Positions 25,690 through 32,037 of a DNA stretch of 64,000 bases are shown here, in pieces. The translations under genes and the position numbers were made by a program. Each line of letters opens with the position of its first letter. The stretch's first letter is position 1. The DNA comes from DASXKD01 sp963734725 (GTDB lineage Bacteria > Actinomycetota > Actinomycetes > Streptosporangiales > Streptosporangiaceae), in assembly GCA_963734725.1 (NCBI GenBank), contig CAVTIX010000009.1:62001-126000 (forward strand), read 5' to 3'. The notes beneath the pieces were generated by a model. The model saw only the letters and a program-made list of their open reading frames with translations. It was not told the origin of the DNA and made no database searches.

Positions 25690-25774
25690 CCCTGGGCGTC
25701 GCCACGGGTAACCGCAAGGTGTCTTGAAAGTAACCGTGGAGCGTCGCAGTGTTAGCCGGCAGCCGATCCGCAAG

Positions 25775-25820
25775 TTACCCCGTGCCGGGTGATGTGCGGC
25801 ACTCGTCCGTACCGGATTAT
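25775..25820 (+). promoter_or_regulatory. Operator TTACCC-N6-GGGTGA with -10 GATTAT (plus strand)
   Basis: Repeat at 25775-25792 with one mismatch (TTACCC), then GATTAT (25815-25820) at 22 bp, the best -10 of the set after TAAGAT. The ATG at 25827 is 6 bp further on and 43.5 bp from the repeat centre, again leaderless. Confidence 0.7.
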
Positions 25821-25826
25821 GGCAAT

Positions 25827-27146
25827 ATGCACAGGTCCCCTGGCCCTGAGGCGACCCGTTCGCAACGCTGGCTGGCGCGGCTGAGCTTGGTGCTCGCGTG
25901 CCTGGCGGTCGTCATCGTCGTGGCCTTTGCCGGGCTGGCCAGCTTCGCGATGGTGGCGGTTGGCGTCGTGGGCGCGGCGGTGACCCTGGCCGCGGCGTAC
26001 CTCTTCCTGTCCCGGCGGGGTGTGGTGCGCTGGGTGTCGCTGGTGGTCGCTGTGCTTGCCCCGATCGCCGTGATCGTCGCCCACGCCATCGCCGGGTTGC
26101 TGTGGATCGCGATCCTGGCGGCCGCCGTATGGCTGCTCGCGGGCGTGACGGCGCGCTTCGCGCTGACCGGGGACCGAACAACGGACTGGCGCATGCCCGA
26201 ATATCCGGCCCAGCCGCCCGCCGCCCATCCATTCTTCATCATGAACCCCAAGTCGGGCGGGGGGAAGGTTGGTCGGTTTGACCTGAAGCGCAAGGCCGAG
26301 GGCCTGGGCGCGGAGGTGTTCCTGATGGAGGGCCCCGAGGAAGTTGACGTAGCCGCGGTGGCCCGCGACGCCGTCGCCCGGGGCGCGGACCTGCTCGGCG
26401 TCGCAGGCGGCGACGGCACCCAGGCCCTGGTGGCTGGCGTGGCCGCAGAACATGGCATCCCGTTCGTGGTGGTCACCGCCGGCACCCGTAATCACTTTGC
26501 CCTTGATCTCGGGCTGGACCGCGAGGACCCTGCGGCGAGCCTGGACGCGCTGTCCGATGGCGTCGAACTGCACGTTGACCTCGGGGTGATCGGCGGCCAG
26601 ACATTCGTCAACAACGCCTCCTTCGGCGCCTACGCCGAAGTCGTGCAGACCCCGGAATACCGCGGCGACAAGGTGGGGACGACGCTGCAGTTGCTCCCGG
26701 ACCTGCTGCAAGGTCATGACGGGGCGCGCCTCACGGCACAGGCCGACGGCACGCGGATCGAGGCGCCGCAGGCGCTGCTGGTGGCCAACAACCCCTACGG
26801 CATGGGGGACGTGGCCGGCCTCGGCCGCCGCGCCCGGCTGGACGGCGGCATCCTCGGCGTGGTCGGCGTCACTGTCGGCAGCGCGGCGCAGGCCGTCGGC
26901 CTGCTCCGTGGCGCCCACGCCACCGGGGTGAGCGTGCTGACCACGCGGGAGATCGAGGTCACCGCGGATGCGCCGCAGATCCCGGTGGGCATCGACGGCG
27001 AAGCGGTCCGCCTGCCGACGCCGGTGCGATGCGCCATTCGCCCCGGCGCGCTGCGCGTCTGGGTGCCGCGGCACCGGCCGGGAGTCCCGCGCCCCAAGCC
27101 CGAGATGAACTGGAGTCGGCTGCGGCAGCTCGCTTTCGCCCGCTGA
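25827..27146 (+). CDS. Diacylglycerol/lipid kinase catalytic-domain protein with N-terminal membrane helices
   Basis: About 439 residues. Four membrane helices fill residues 15-115. The kinase domain follows: FFIMNPKSGGGKV, GVAGGDGTQALVAGVAAEHG (the DAGK nucleotide-binding GGDGT) and TAGTRNHFALDLGL. The C-terminal half keeps VNNASFGAYAEVV and GIDGEAV. It probably phosphorylates a lipid such as diacylglycerol or a sphingosine-like base at the membrane. I start at ATG 25827 (MHRSPGP), 6 bp after GATTAT; an upstream in-frame ATG at 25749 would put the operator inside the coding region. Confidence 0.85.
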   Translation: MHRSPGPEATRSQRWLARLSLVLACLAVVIVVAFAGLASFAMVAVGVVGAAVTLAAAYLFLSRRGVVRWVSLVVAVLAPIAVIVAHAIAGLLWIAILAAAVWLLAGVTARFALTGDRTTDWRMPEYPAQPPAAHPFFIMNPKSGGGKVGRFDLKRKAEGLGAEVFLMEGPEEVDVAAVARDAVARGADLLGVAGGDGTQALVAGVAAEHGIPFVVVTAGTRNHFALDLGLDREDPAASLDALSDGVELHVDLGVIGGQTFVNNASFGAYAEVVQTPEYRGDKVGTTLQLLPDLLQGHDGARLTAQADGTRIEAPQALLVANNPYGMGDVAGLGRRARLDGGILGVVGVTVGSAAQAVGLLRGAHATGVSVLTTREIEVTADAPQIPVGIDGEAVRLPTPVRCAIRPGALRVWVPRHRPGVPRPKPEMNWSRLRQLAFAR

Positions 27147-27193
27147 CCCGCATTGATCATGCATAACGACTGGCGCAGGGCCACTCCGCAGCG

Positions 27194-27673
27194 CTAGCCG
27201 CGCCCGGTGAACACCAGCGGCCGGACCAGCGACCCCAGCCCCCGCATCATCCGTGGCCCGGGCGGCATGTGGTCGGGCGGGGGGCATTCCAGGTAGGTGT
27301 AACCCAGCCGCCGCGCCAGGATCCCGTCCGTGGCCATCTGGTCGCCGATCACCGCGCCCGGCCGTGGGAAGTCCCGGTACTGCGCGGTGCGCAGTGGCTT
27401 GCCCGCGGCCGACAGGTAGACCGCCCGCACCTTCGAGCTGGGCATGAGCGACGGCCGCCGCAGGGAGTTCGTGGAAAAACAGACGACCTTGAGCCCCGGA
27501 ACGGCGTCGGCCAGGGTGAGCACGTGCGCGATCCCCCGGTCCAGGGCTTCCTGGCCGCTTTCCCAGTGCGCGATCAAGGGCTCGATGTCGAAGATGACCG
27601 TCTGCACGGACAGCTGCTGCGCCCGGGCCAGCGCCTCGTCCAGCCCGGCGAGCCGCTCGTACCCGGATCTCAT
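27194..27673 (-). CDS. YqeG-like HAD-fold protein with degenerate first motif
   Basis: About 159 residues with the order of a HAD IIIA phosphatase: an N-terminal strand VQTVIFDIEPLI, then VVCFSTNSLRRPS (motif II-like Ser/Thr), GKPLRTAQY and AVIGDQMATDGILARRLGY (motif III/IV). In YqeG relatives motif I is DLDNTL with two Asp; here it is DIEPLI, so the second, catalytic Asp is absent. It may be inactive as a phosphatase or use another residue. It follows the DUF7144 gene by 10 bp and probably shares its operator-driven transcript. It is convergent with the lipid kinase gene. Confidence 0.65.
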   Translation of the reverse strand: MRSGYERLAGLDEALARAQQLSVQTVIFDIEPLIAHWESGQEALDRGIAHVLTLADAVPGLKVVCFSTNSLRRPSLMPSSKVRAVYLSAAGKPLRTAQYRDFPRPGAVIGDQMATDGILARRLGYTYLECPPPDHMPPGPRMMRGLGSLVRPLVFTGRG

Positions 27674-27683
27674 GACCTGCCTG

Positions 27684-28097
27684 TCAGCCGGCTAGGTTCT
27701 CGCGGCTGCCGTAGGCGCACAGCCCCCACAGGGCGACGACGTCGATGGCGATGATCATCAGGGACCAGAGCGGGTACGACGGGAGGAACATCATCTGCGC
27801 GATGGCGTTGAGGCCGATCAGGACCACCGCGGTCCAGCGGGCTGCCTGACTGCCGGCCACGACCCCGGCCGCGACAAGCAGCTGCAAGACGCCGAGGATA
27901 AGCACGGTCCAGCCCCAGGAGCGCAGGTCGCCAATCACGTAATGCGCGTTGGCGACGAAGAAGTGCGACTTGGTGATCGCGACAATGCCGTGGATCAGGT
28001 TGAGGAAGCCGAGCACCAGCAGCAAGACGGACGCGAAGATGACCAGGCCGGAGCCTTCGCGAGCGTGCCGGCCTGGTCTGGCTGTTGCCGATGTCAT
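27684..28097 (-). CDS. DUF7144 family membrane protein
   Basis: A 137-residue protein with four membrane helices (GLVIFASVLLLVLGFLNLIH, WGWTVLILGVLQLLVAAGVV, a third at WTAVVLIGLNAIAQM, a fourth at LMIIAIDVVALWGL) and the motif SHFFVANAHYVIGDLRSWGW between the first two, matching DUF7144. Function unknown. ATG 28097 lies about 35 nt after the transcription start predicted from the operator at 28167-28184, which is divergent from arcA. It is probably co-transcribed with the YqeG-like gene. Confidence 0.8.
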   Translation of the reverse strand: MTSATARPGRHAREGSGLVIFASVLLLVLGFLNLIHGIVAITKSHFFVANAHYVIGDLRSWGWTVLILGVLQLLVAAGVVAGSQAARWTAVVLIGLNAIAQMMFLPSYPLWSLMIIAIDVVALWGLCAYGSRENLAG

Positions 28098-28138
28098 GGT
28101 GACCTCACTGCCCAGAGCCGCGGAATCTTGACGCCTCC

Positions 28139-28184
28139 AGCATGTTCGGGCCGTCGCGCGGCGTCGTCACCCTCGCGCGGGTGA
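28139..28184 (-). promoter_or_regulatory. Operator TCACCC-N6-GGGTGA with -10 CATGCT (minus strand)
   Basis: Perfect repeat at 28167-28184, followed by CGACG and, after 22 bp, CATGCT (28139-28144). The stretch between repeat and -10 resembles the arcC promoter (both contain GCGACGGCGCGAAC-like sequence). Predicted start near 28132. Confidence 0.75.
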
Positions 28185-28234
28185 TCTCGGCCTGACGGGG
28201 TCACGCCCGGTATCACGCAGGTAATGCCGGAATG

Positions 28235-28280
28235 TCACCCCCGGATGGGTGACGACATCAGGCCGGGCCCCCAGAAGGCT
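28235..28280 (+). promoter_or_regulatory. arcA: Operator TCACCC-N6-GGGTGA with -10 AAGGCT, arcA promoter
   Basis: Perfect repeat at 28235-28252 (spacer CCGGAT) followed by CGACA and, at 22 bp, AAGGCT (28275-28280). Predicted start near 28287, so the arcA leader would be about 38 nt. Back-to-back with the DUF7144 promoter 50 bp away. Confidence 0.75.
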
Positions 28281-28324
28281 TGAGACGCACGGACTGCCAT
28301 CGTCGAAGGAACGAGGAGCCGCAA

Positions 28325-29545
28325 ATGGCGTTGGGAGTGCATTCGGAAGTTGGCCGGCTGCGCAGGGTGATGGTGCACCGGCCGGGCCTCGAGCACGCCC
28401 GGCTGACCCCATCGAACGCCGGGGAGTTGCTCTTCGATGACGTCATCTGGGTCGCCCGGGCCAAGCAGGAGCACGACCGGTTTGTCGAGGTGATGCGCGA
28501 GCGTGGCGTCGAGGTGTTCGAGGCCGAGAGGTTGCTGACCGAGGCGCTGGACCAGCCGGGGGTCAGGGACTGGGTGAGCGACCACATCCTCAACGAGCGC
28601 GAGGTGGGCATCAAGGCCGCCGACCGGGCCAGGGAGTGGGCCACGTCCGCGGACGCGGCGCTGGTGGCGGAGTTTTTGATCGGCGGGATCACCAGGGCCG
28701 ACATCGACCAGGACGTGGGGCTGGTATGGGAGTCGGCCGACCCGACCAGCATGCTGTTGCCGCCGCTGCCGAACTTCCTCTTCCAGCGGGATTGTTCGTG
28801 CTGGATCTACGGCGGCGTCACGATCAACCCGATGACCAAGCCGGCCCGCGTGCCGGAGACCAAGATCATGGAAGCCATCTACCGGTTCCACCCGATGTTC
28901 GCCAGCGAGGAGTTCCCCATCTGGCTGGGCGGATCGGATCAGGACTGGGGCCGGTGCCATGTCGAGGGCGGCGACGTGCAGCCGATCGGCAACGGCACGG
29001 TGATGATCGGGATGGGGGAGCGGACCACCCCGCAGGCGGTGCTGTGGATCGCCCGGTCGCTGTTCCGCGCGGGGGCGGCGAGCCAGGTGCTCGCGGTGCA
29101 CCTGCCCAAGTCGCGCTCCTACATGCACCTGGACACGGTCATCACCATGTGCGACCGGGATCTGGTCACCTTGTTCCCGAATGTGATCAACGGGGCGCGC
29201 ACCTGGTCGGTCCGGCCCGGGTCATCCCCCGACGATCTGGTCACCGAGGAGCAGCACGGCTGGCTGCCGGAGATCATGGCCAAGGCGCTGGGCGTTCCCG
29301 AGATGCGCGTGATCGAGACCGGCGGGGATTCCTTCGAGGCCGAGCGGGAGCAGTGGGACGACGGGAACAACGTCGTCGCGCTCGAACCGGGGGTTGTCAT
29401 CGCCTACGAGCGCAACTTCGGCACGAACACCGCGCTGCGCAAGGCCGGGATCGAGGTGATCACCATCGCGGGGTTCGAGCTTGGCAAGGGCCGCGGCGGC
29501 GGCCACTGCATGACCTGCCCACTGGAACGAGACCCCGCCTTCTGA
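28325..29545 (+). CDS. arcA: Arginine deiminase
   Basis: A 406-residue guanidino-group hydrolase that turns arginine into citrulline and ammonia. Hallmark blocks are present: NFLFQRDCSCWIYGGV (about residues 155-170), HVEGGDVQPIGNGTVMIGMG (about 217-236), SYMHLDTVITMCD (about 263) and the catalytic Cys in GGGHCMTCPLERD (about residue 396). ATG 28325 has a strong GAGGAG RBS. Next is argF, 19 bp downstream. The promoter carries a perfect operator repeat. Confidence 0.97.
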   Translation: MALGVHSEVGRLRRVMVHRPGLEHARLTPSNAGELLFDDVIWVARAKQEHDRFVEVMRERGVEVFEAERLLTEALDQPGVRDWVSDHILNEREVGIKAADRAREWATSADAALVAEFLIGGITRADIDQDVGLVWESADPTSMLLPPLPNFLFQRDCSCWIYGGVTINPMTKPARVPETKIMEAIYRFHPMFASEEFPIWLGGSDQDWGRCHVEGGDVQPIGNGTVMIGMGERTTPQAVLWIARSLFRAGAASQVLAVHLPKSRSYMHLDTVITMCDRDLVTLFPNVINGARTWSVRPGSSPDDLVTEEQHGWLPEIMAKALGVPEMRVIETGGDSFEAEREQWDDGNNVVALEPGVVIAYERNFGTNTALRKAGIEVITIAGFELGKGRGGGHCMTCPLERDPAF

Positions 29546-29564
29546 GCCGCACGGGAGCATTTCG

Positions 29565-30566
29565 ATGGCGTACAACCTCAAAAACCGCAGCTTCCTCAAG
29601 GAGATCGACTTCGAACCGCAGGAACTGCGCTTCCTGTTGCGCCTGTCCGAGGCGCTCAAGCTCGCCAAGTACGCCGGCACCGAGACCCAGCACCTGGCCG
29701 GCAAGGAGATCGCGCTCATCTTCGAGAAGACCTCTACCCGCACCCGGTCGGCCTTCGAGGTCGGCGCGTTCGACCAGGGCGCGCACGTGACCTACCTCGA
29801 CCCGTCCGGTTCCCAGCTGGGGCACAAGGAGTCGATCGCCGACACGGCGGCGGTCCTCGGCCGTATGTACGACGCGATCGAGTTCCGCGGCAACCAACAG
29901 TCCGACGTGGAAGAGCTCGCCGCCCACGCCGGCGTGCCGGTGTACAACGGGCTGACCGACGAGTGGCATCCCACGCAGATGCTCGCCGACTTCCTTACCA
30001 TGCACGAGGCCAGCAACAAGCCCTATGACCGGATCGCCTACGCCTTTGTCGGCGACTGCCGGTTCAACATGGGCCGTTCGCTGCTGGTCATGGGCGCGCT
30101 GATGGGCAGCGACGTACGGCTCTCCGGGCCGGAGGAGCTGCACCCGCCCAAGGACGTCGCCGAACTCGCCGCCGACATCGCCAAGCGCACCGGCGCGCGA
30201 ATCACGATCACCGAGGACCCGGGCGAGGCCGTCTCCGGGGTCGACTTCATCCATACCGACGTGTGGGTGTCCATGGGCGAGGCCAAGGACGTCTGGACGG
30301 ACCGGGTTCGGGTGCTGACGCCCTATCAAGTCAACGCCGCCCTGATGGAACGGAGCGGGAACCCGGCCGTCAAGTTCATGCACTGCCTGCCCGCGTTCCA
30401 CGACCCGAACACCACCGTGGGACGCGAGATCATGGAGCACACCGGCATGACCTCGGGCCTCGAAGTCACCGGCGAGGTATTCAATTCGGGCGCTAGCATC
30501 GTGTTCGACCAGGCCGAGAACCGCCTGCACACGATCAAGGCGATCCTCGTCGCTACCCTGGGATAA
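29565..30566 (+). CDS. arcB: Ornithine carbamoyltransferase, catabolic type by context
   Basis: A 333-residue enzyme; in the arginine deiminase pathway it splits citrulline with phosphate into ornithine and carbamoyl phosphate. STRTRSAFEVG (about residues 54-64) binds carbamoyl phosphate, DEWHPTQMLADF carries the HPTQ motif, and KFMHCLPAFHD holds the ornithine-side HCLP motif (about residue 272). It follows arcA by 19 bp. Anabolic argF cannot be excluded from sequence alone, but operon context favours the catabolic role. Confidence 0.95.
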   Translation: MAYNLKNRSFLKEIDFEPQELRFLLRLSEALKLAKYAGTETQHLAGKEIALIFEKTSTRTRSAFEVGAFDQGAHVTYLDPSGSQLGHKESIADTAAVLGRMYDAIEFRGNQQSDVEELAAHAGVPVYNGLTDEWHPTQMLADFLTMHEASNKPYDRIAYAFVGDCRFNMGRSLLVMGALMGSDVRLSGPEELHPPKDVAELAADIAKRTGARITITEDPGEAVSGVDFIHTDVWVSMGEAKDVWTDRVRVLTPYQVNAALMERSGNPAVKFMHCLPAFHDPNTTVGREIMEHTGMTSGLEVTGEVFNSGASIVFDQAENRLHTIKAILVATLG

Positions 30567-30601
30567 ACGGCGGGTCATTGGCAGGCGGGGCAGGAGGCAC
30601 C

Positions 30602-30781
30602 ATGAGTACCGCGGCAGCCGGGCAACCTGCGGCCATCAGCGACAGCAGCAGGCGGACGATCGTCAGGCTGGCTGGAGCTTCCATCTTGATCATCTCCAGC
30701 CTGGCCATGCTGGTGGCCGGCATCGTCATTGGCAACGCGGCCAGGAAACGTATCGAGAGGGTGTCTCGCGGACAGCACTGA
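30602..30781 (+). CDS. Small single-pass membrane protein (59 aa)
   Basis: A 59-residue frame with one hydrophobic helix (residues 21-45, GASILIISSLAMLVAGIVIG) flanked by Arg/Lys on both sides. ATG 30602 has a strong AGGAGG RBS 5 bp upstream, and it lies 35 bp after the arcB stop, so it is probably the third gene of the arcA transcript. No known family is recognised. Its place at the end of the arginine operon suggests a helper for transport or membrane homeostasis, but that is a guess. Confidence 0.65.
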   Translation: MSTAAAGQPAAISDSSRRTIVRLAGASILIISSLAMLVAGIVIGNAARKRIERVSRGQH

Positions 30782-30841
30782 TCGGTGGCGTGGGCCGGGC
30801 GTCCGCGGCCCACGGGGCGGTGCGGGCGCCCGGGCCCAGGT

Positions 30842-30886
30842 TCACCCGCGGGAGGTGACGACCTGGCGGCGGGTCGGCAGCAGCAT
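30842..30886 (+). promoter_or_regulatory. Operator TCACCC-N5-AGGTGA with -10 CAGCAT
   Basis: Repeat at 30842-30858 with one mismatch in the right arm and a 5-bp spacer, followed by CGACC and, at 22 bp, CAGCAT (30881-30886), the same -10 as arcC. Predicted start near 30893, about 47 nt before the DUF1269 ATG. Confidence 0.65.
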
Positions 30887-30939
30887 CGACAACATGCCCG
30901 GCAGCGGGCAGCGACAAATCGAAAGGAAAGGTGAGCGCT

Positions 30940-31440
30940 ATGGCTGACCTGATCGCGATCGGATACCCGGATGAGGCGACCGCGGAGGCGGCCGCCGATG
31001 AGGCGCGGCGGCTGGCCCAGGACCTGATCATCCAGCCAGACGCGATCGCGGTGATCGTGCGGGACAAGGACGGCAGCTACCACGTCCACACCAACCACCA
31101 CCTGGTCGGTGCTGGAGCGACCTGGGGCATGTTCTGGGGATTCCTGTTCGGCCTGCTGTTCTTCATCCCGGTCTTCGGGCTGGCTATCGGCGCCGGGATG
31201 GGCGCCCTCATGGGCAAGCTGAGCAAGACCAGCATCGACAAGCAGTTCCAAGAGCAGGTCCGCGACATGCTCAAGCCCGGCACCTCCGCGCTGTTCCTGA
31301 TGCTGGAGAAGGTCACCCCCGACAAGGCGGTCGAGGCGATGAGCAAATACGGCGGCACCGTCCTGAAGACCTCGCTGTCCAAGGAAGACGAGAAGGACCT
31401 GCAGGCGGCGCTGCACGGGGCGGGGGACGACGCGCAGTAG
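30940..31440 (+). CDS. DUF1269 family membrane-associated protein
   Basis: A 166-residue protein beginning ADLIAIGYPDEATAEAAADE, then a soluble alpha/beta part, then a glycine-rich hydrophobic stretch (ATWGMFWGFLFGLLFFIPVF, residues about 59-90, continuing into a Gly-zipper AIGAGMGALMG) and a C-terminal domain with SALFLMLEKVTPDKAVEAM. This matches DUF1269, which is often found beside stress and general-response genes. ATG 30940 is preceded by AAAGG at 8 bp; a GTG at 30931 is an alternative. It has its own operator-type promoter. Confidence 0.82.
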   Translation: MADLIAIGYPDEATAEAAADEARRLAQDLIIQPDAIAVIVRDKDGSYHVHTNHHLVGAGATWGMFWGFLFGLLFFIPVFGLAIGAGMGALMGKLSKTSIDKQFQEQVRDMLKPGTSALFLMLEKVTPDKAVEAMSKYGGTVLKTSLSKEDEKDLQAALHGAGDDAQ

Positions 31441-31658
31441 CCCGCGCTTAGTCACCGGCAGCCGCAGGAGGCCGGTGGGCCCGGCGGCTTCGAGCCAAGG
31501 GCCCGCCAAGCCTCCTCGGGCTGAGAGGGGTTTGCTCCGCCGCACCGGGCGGGCATGACTGTTCTGCCGGGCCGAAGGCATCGGCGCCCGCACCGCGATG
31601 GCCGCGGTGCGGGATGAGGGCTGCGATGACGGCGCCCGTCCCACGGCAGGAGGCCTCC

Positions 31659-31877
31659 ATGGCTAGCAAGGCGGCAAGGCCGGAACATCCCGGAGACAAG
31701 CGGGACAAGGCCGCCCCTGCGGACGAGGTGCAGCCCAAATTCCGCGAGGCGCTGGAGCGCAAGCGTGCCAGGGAGGCGGGCGCCCACGGCGCGCCCGGGG
31801 CCAAGGACACCGGGAAGATCCACGGAGCCCACGGCCCGGCCATGAACCGCCGCTCGTTCCGCCGCAAGAGCGGCTGA
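31659..31877 (+). CDS. DUF5302 family small basic protein
   Basis: A 72-residue Lys/Arg/Ala-rich protein with the family pattern: KFREALERKRAREAG near the middle and the C-terminal FRRKSG. The sequence looks mostly disordered. ATG 31659 has a strong GCAGGAGG RBS. No operator repeat lies upstream, in contrast to its neighbours. The function of the family is unknown; small basic proteins of this kind are common in actinomycetes. Confidence 0.75.
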   Translation: MASKAARPEHPGDKRDKAAPADEVQPKFREALERKRAREAGAHGAPGAKDTGKIHGAHGPAMNRRSFRRKSG

Positions 31878-31887
31878 TCCGCCTAAC

Positions 31888-31936
31888 ATCACCCCCCGGG
31901 AAGGGTGAGCAATAGCCAACGCGCCCGCACCATGAT
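31888..31936 (+). promoter_or_regulatory. Operator-like repeat with 8-bp spacer and -10 CATGAT, upstream of MFS gene
   Basis: Arms TCACCC and GGGTGA at 31888-31907, but with an 8-bp spacer. CATGAT (31931-31936) follows 23 bp after the repeat. A second -10-like GATACT lies about 15 bp downstream, so an ordinary promoter may also serve the MFS gene. Least certain site of the set. Confidence 0.45.
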
Positions 31937-32037
31937 GAAGTCTCCGTGATACTGAGACGGCTACGTCAGGGGCGCGATGGCCCGAAAGCGACGCCGCTTG
32001 CCTCCAGCTCAAAGCGCATGATTGTGGGGATCCTGCT

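Noticed and set aside
31441..31658. Intrinsic terminator after DUF1269
   Set aside because: Some G/C-rich pairing is possible, but there is no T-tract and the stem is not convincing.
5610..31936. The shared repeat as a CRP/FNR or DosR box
   Set aside because: CRP/FNR sites are TGTGA-N6-TCACA or TTGAT-N4-ATCAA and the DosR box is a GGGACTT-type sequence. Here the arms are TCACCC and GGGTGA in the outward order, which does not fit.
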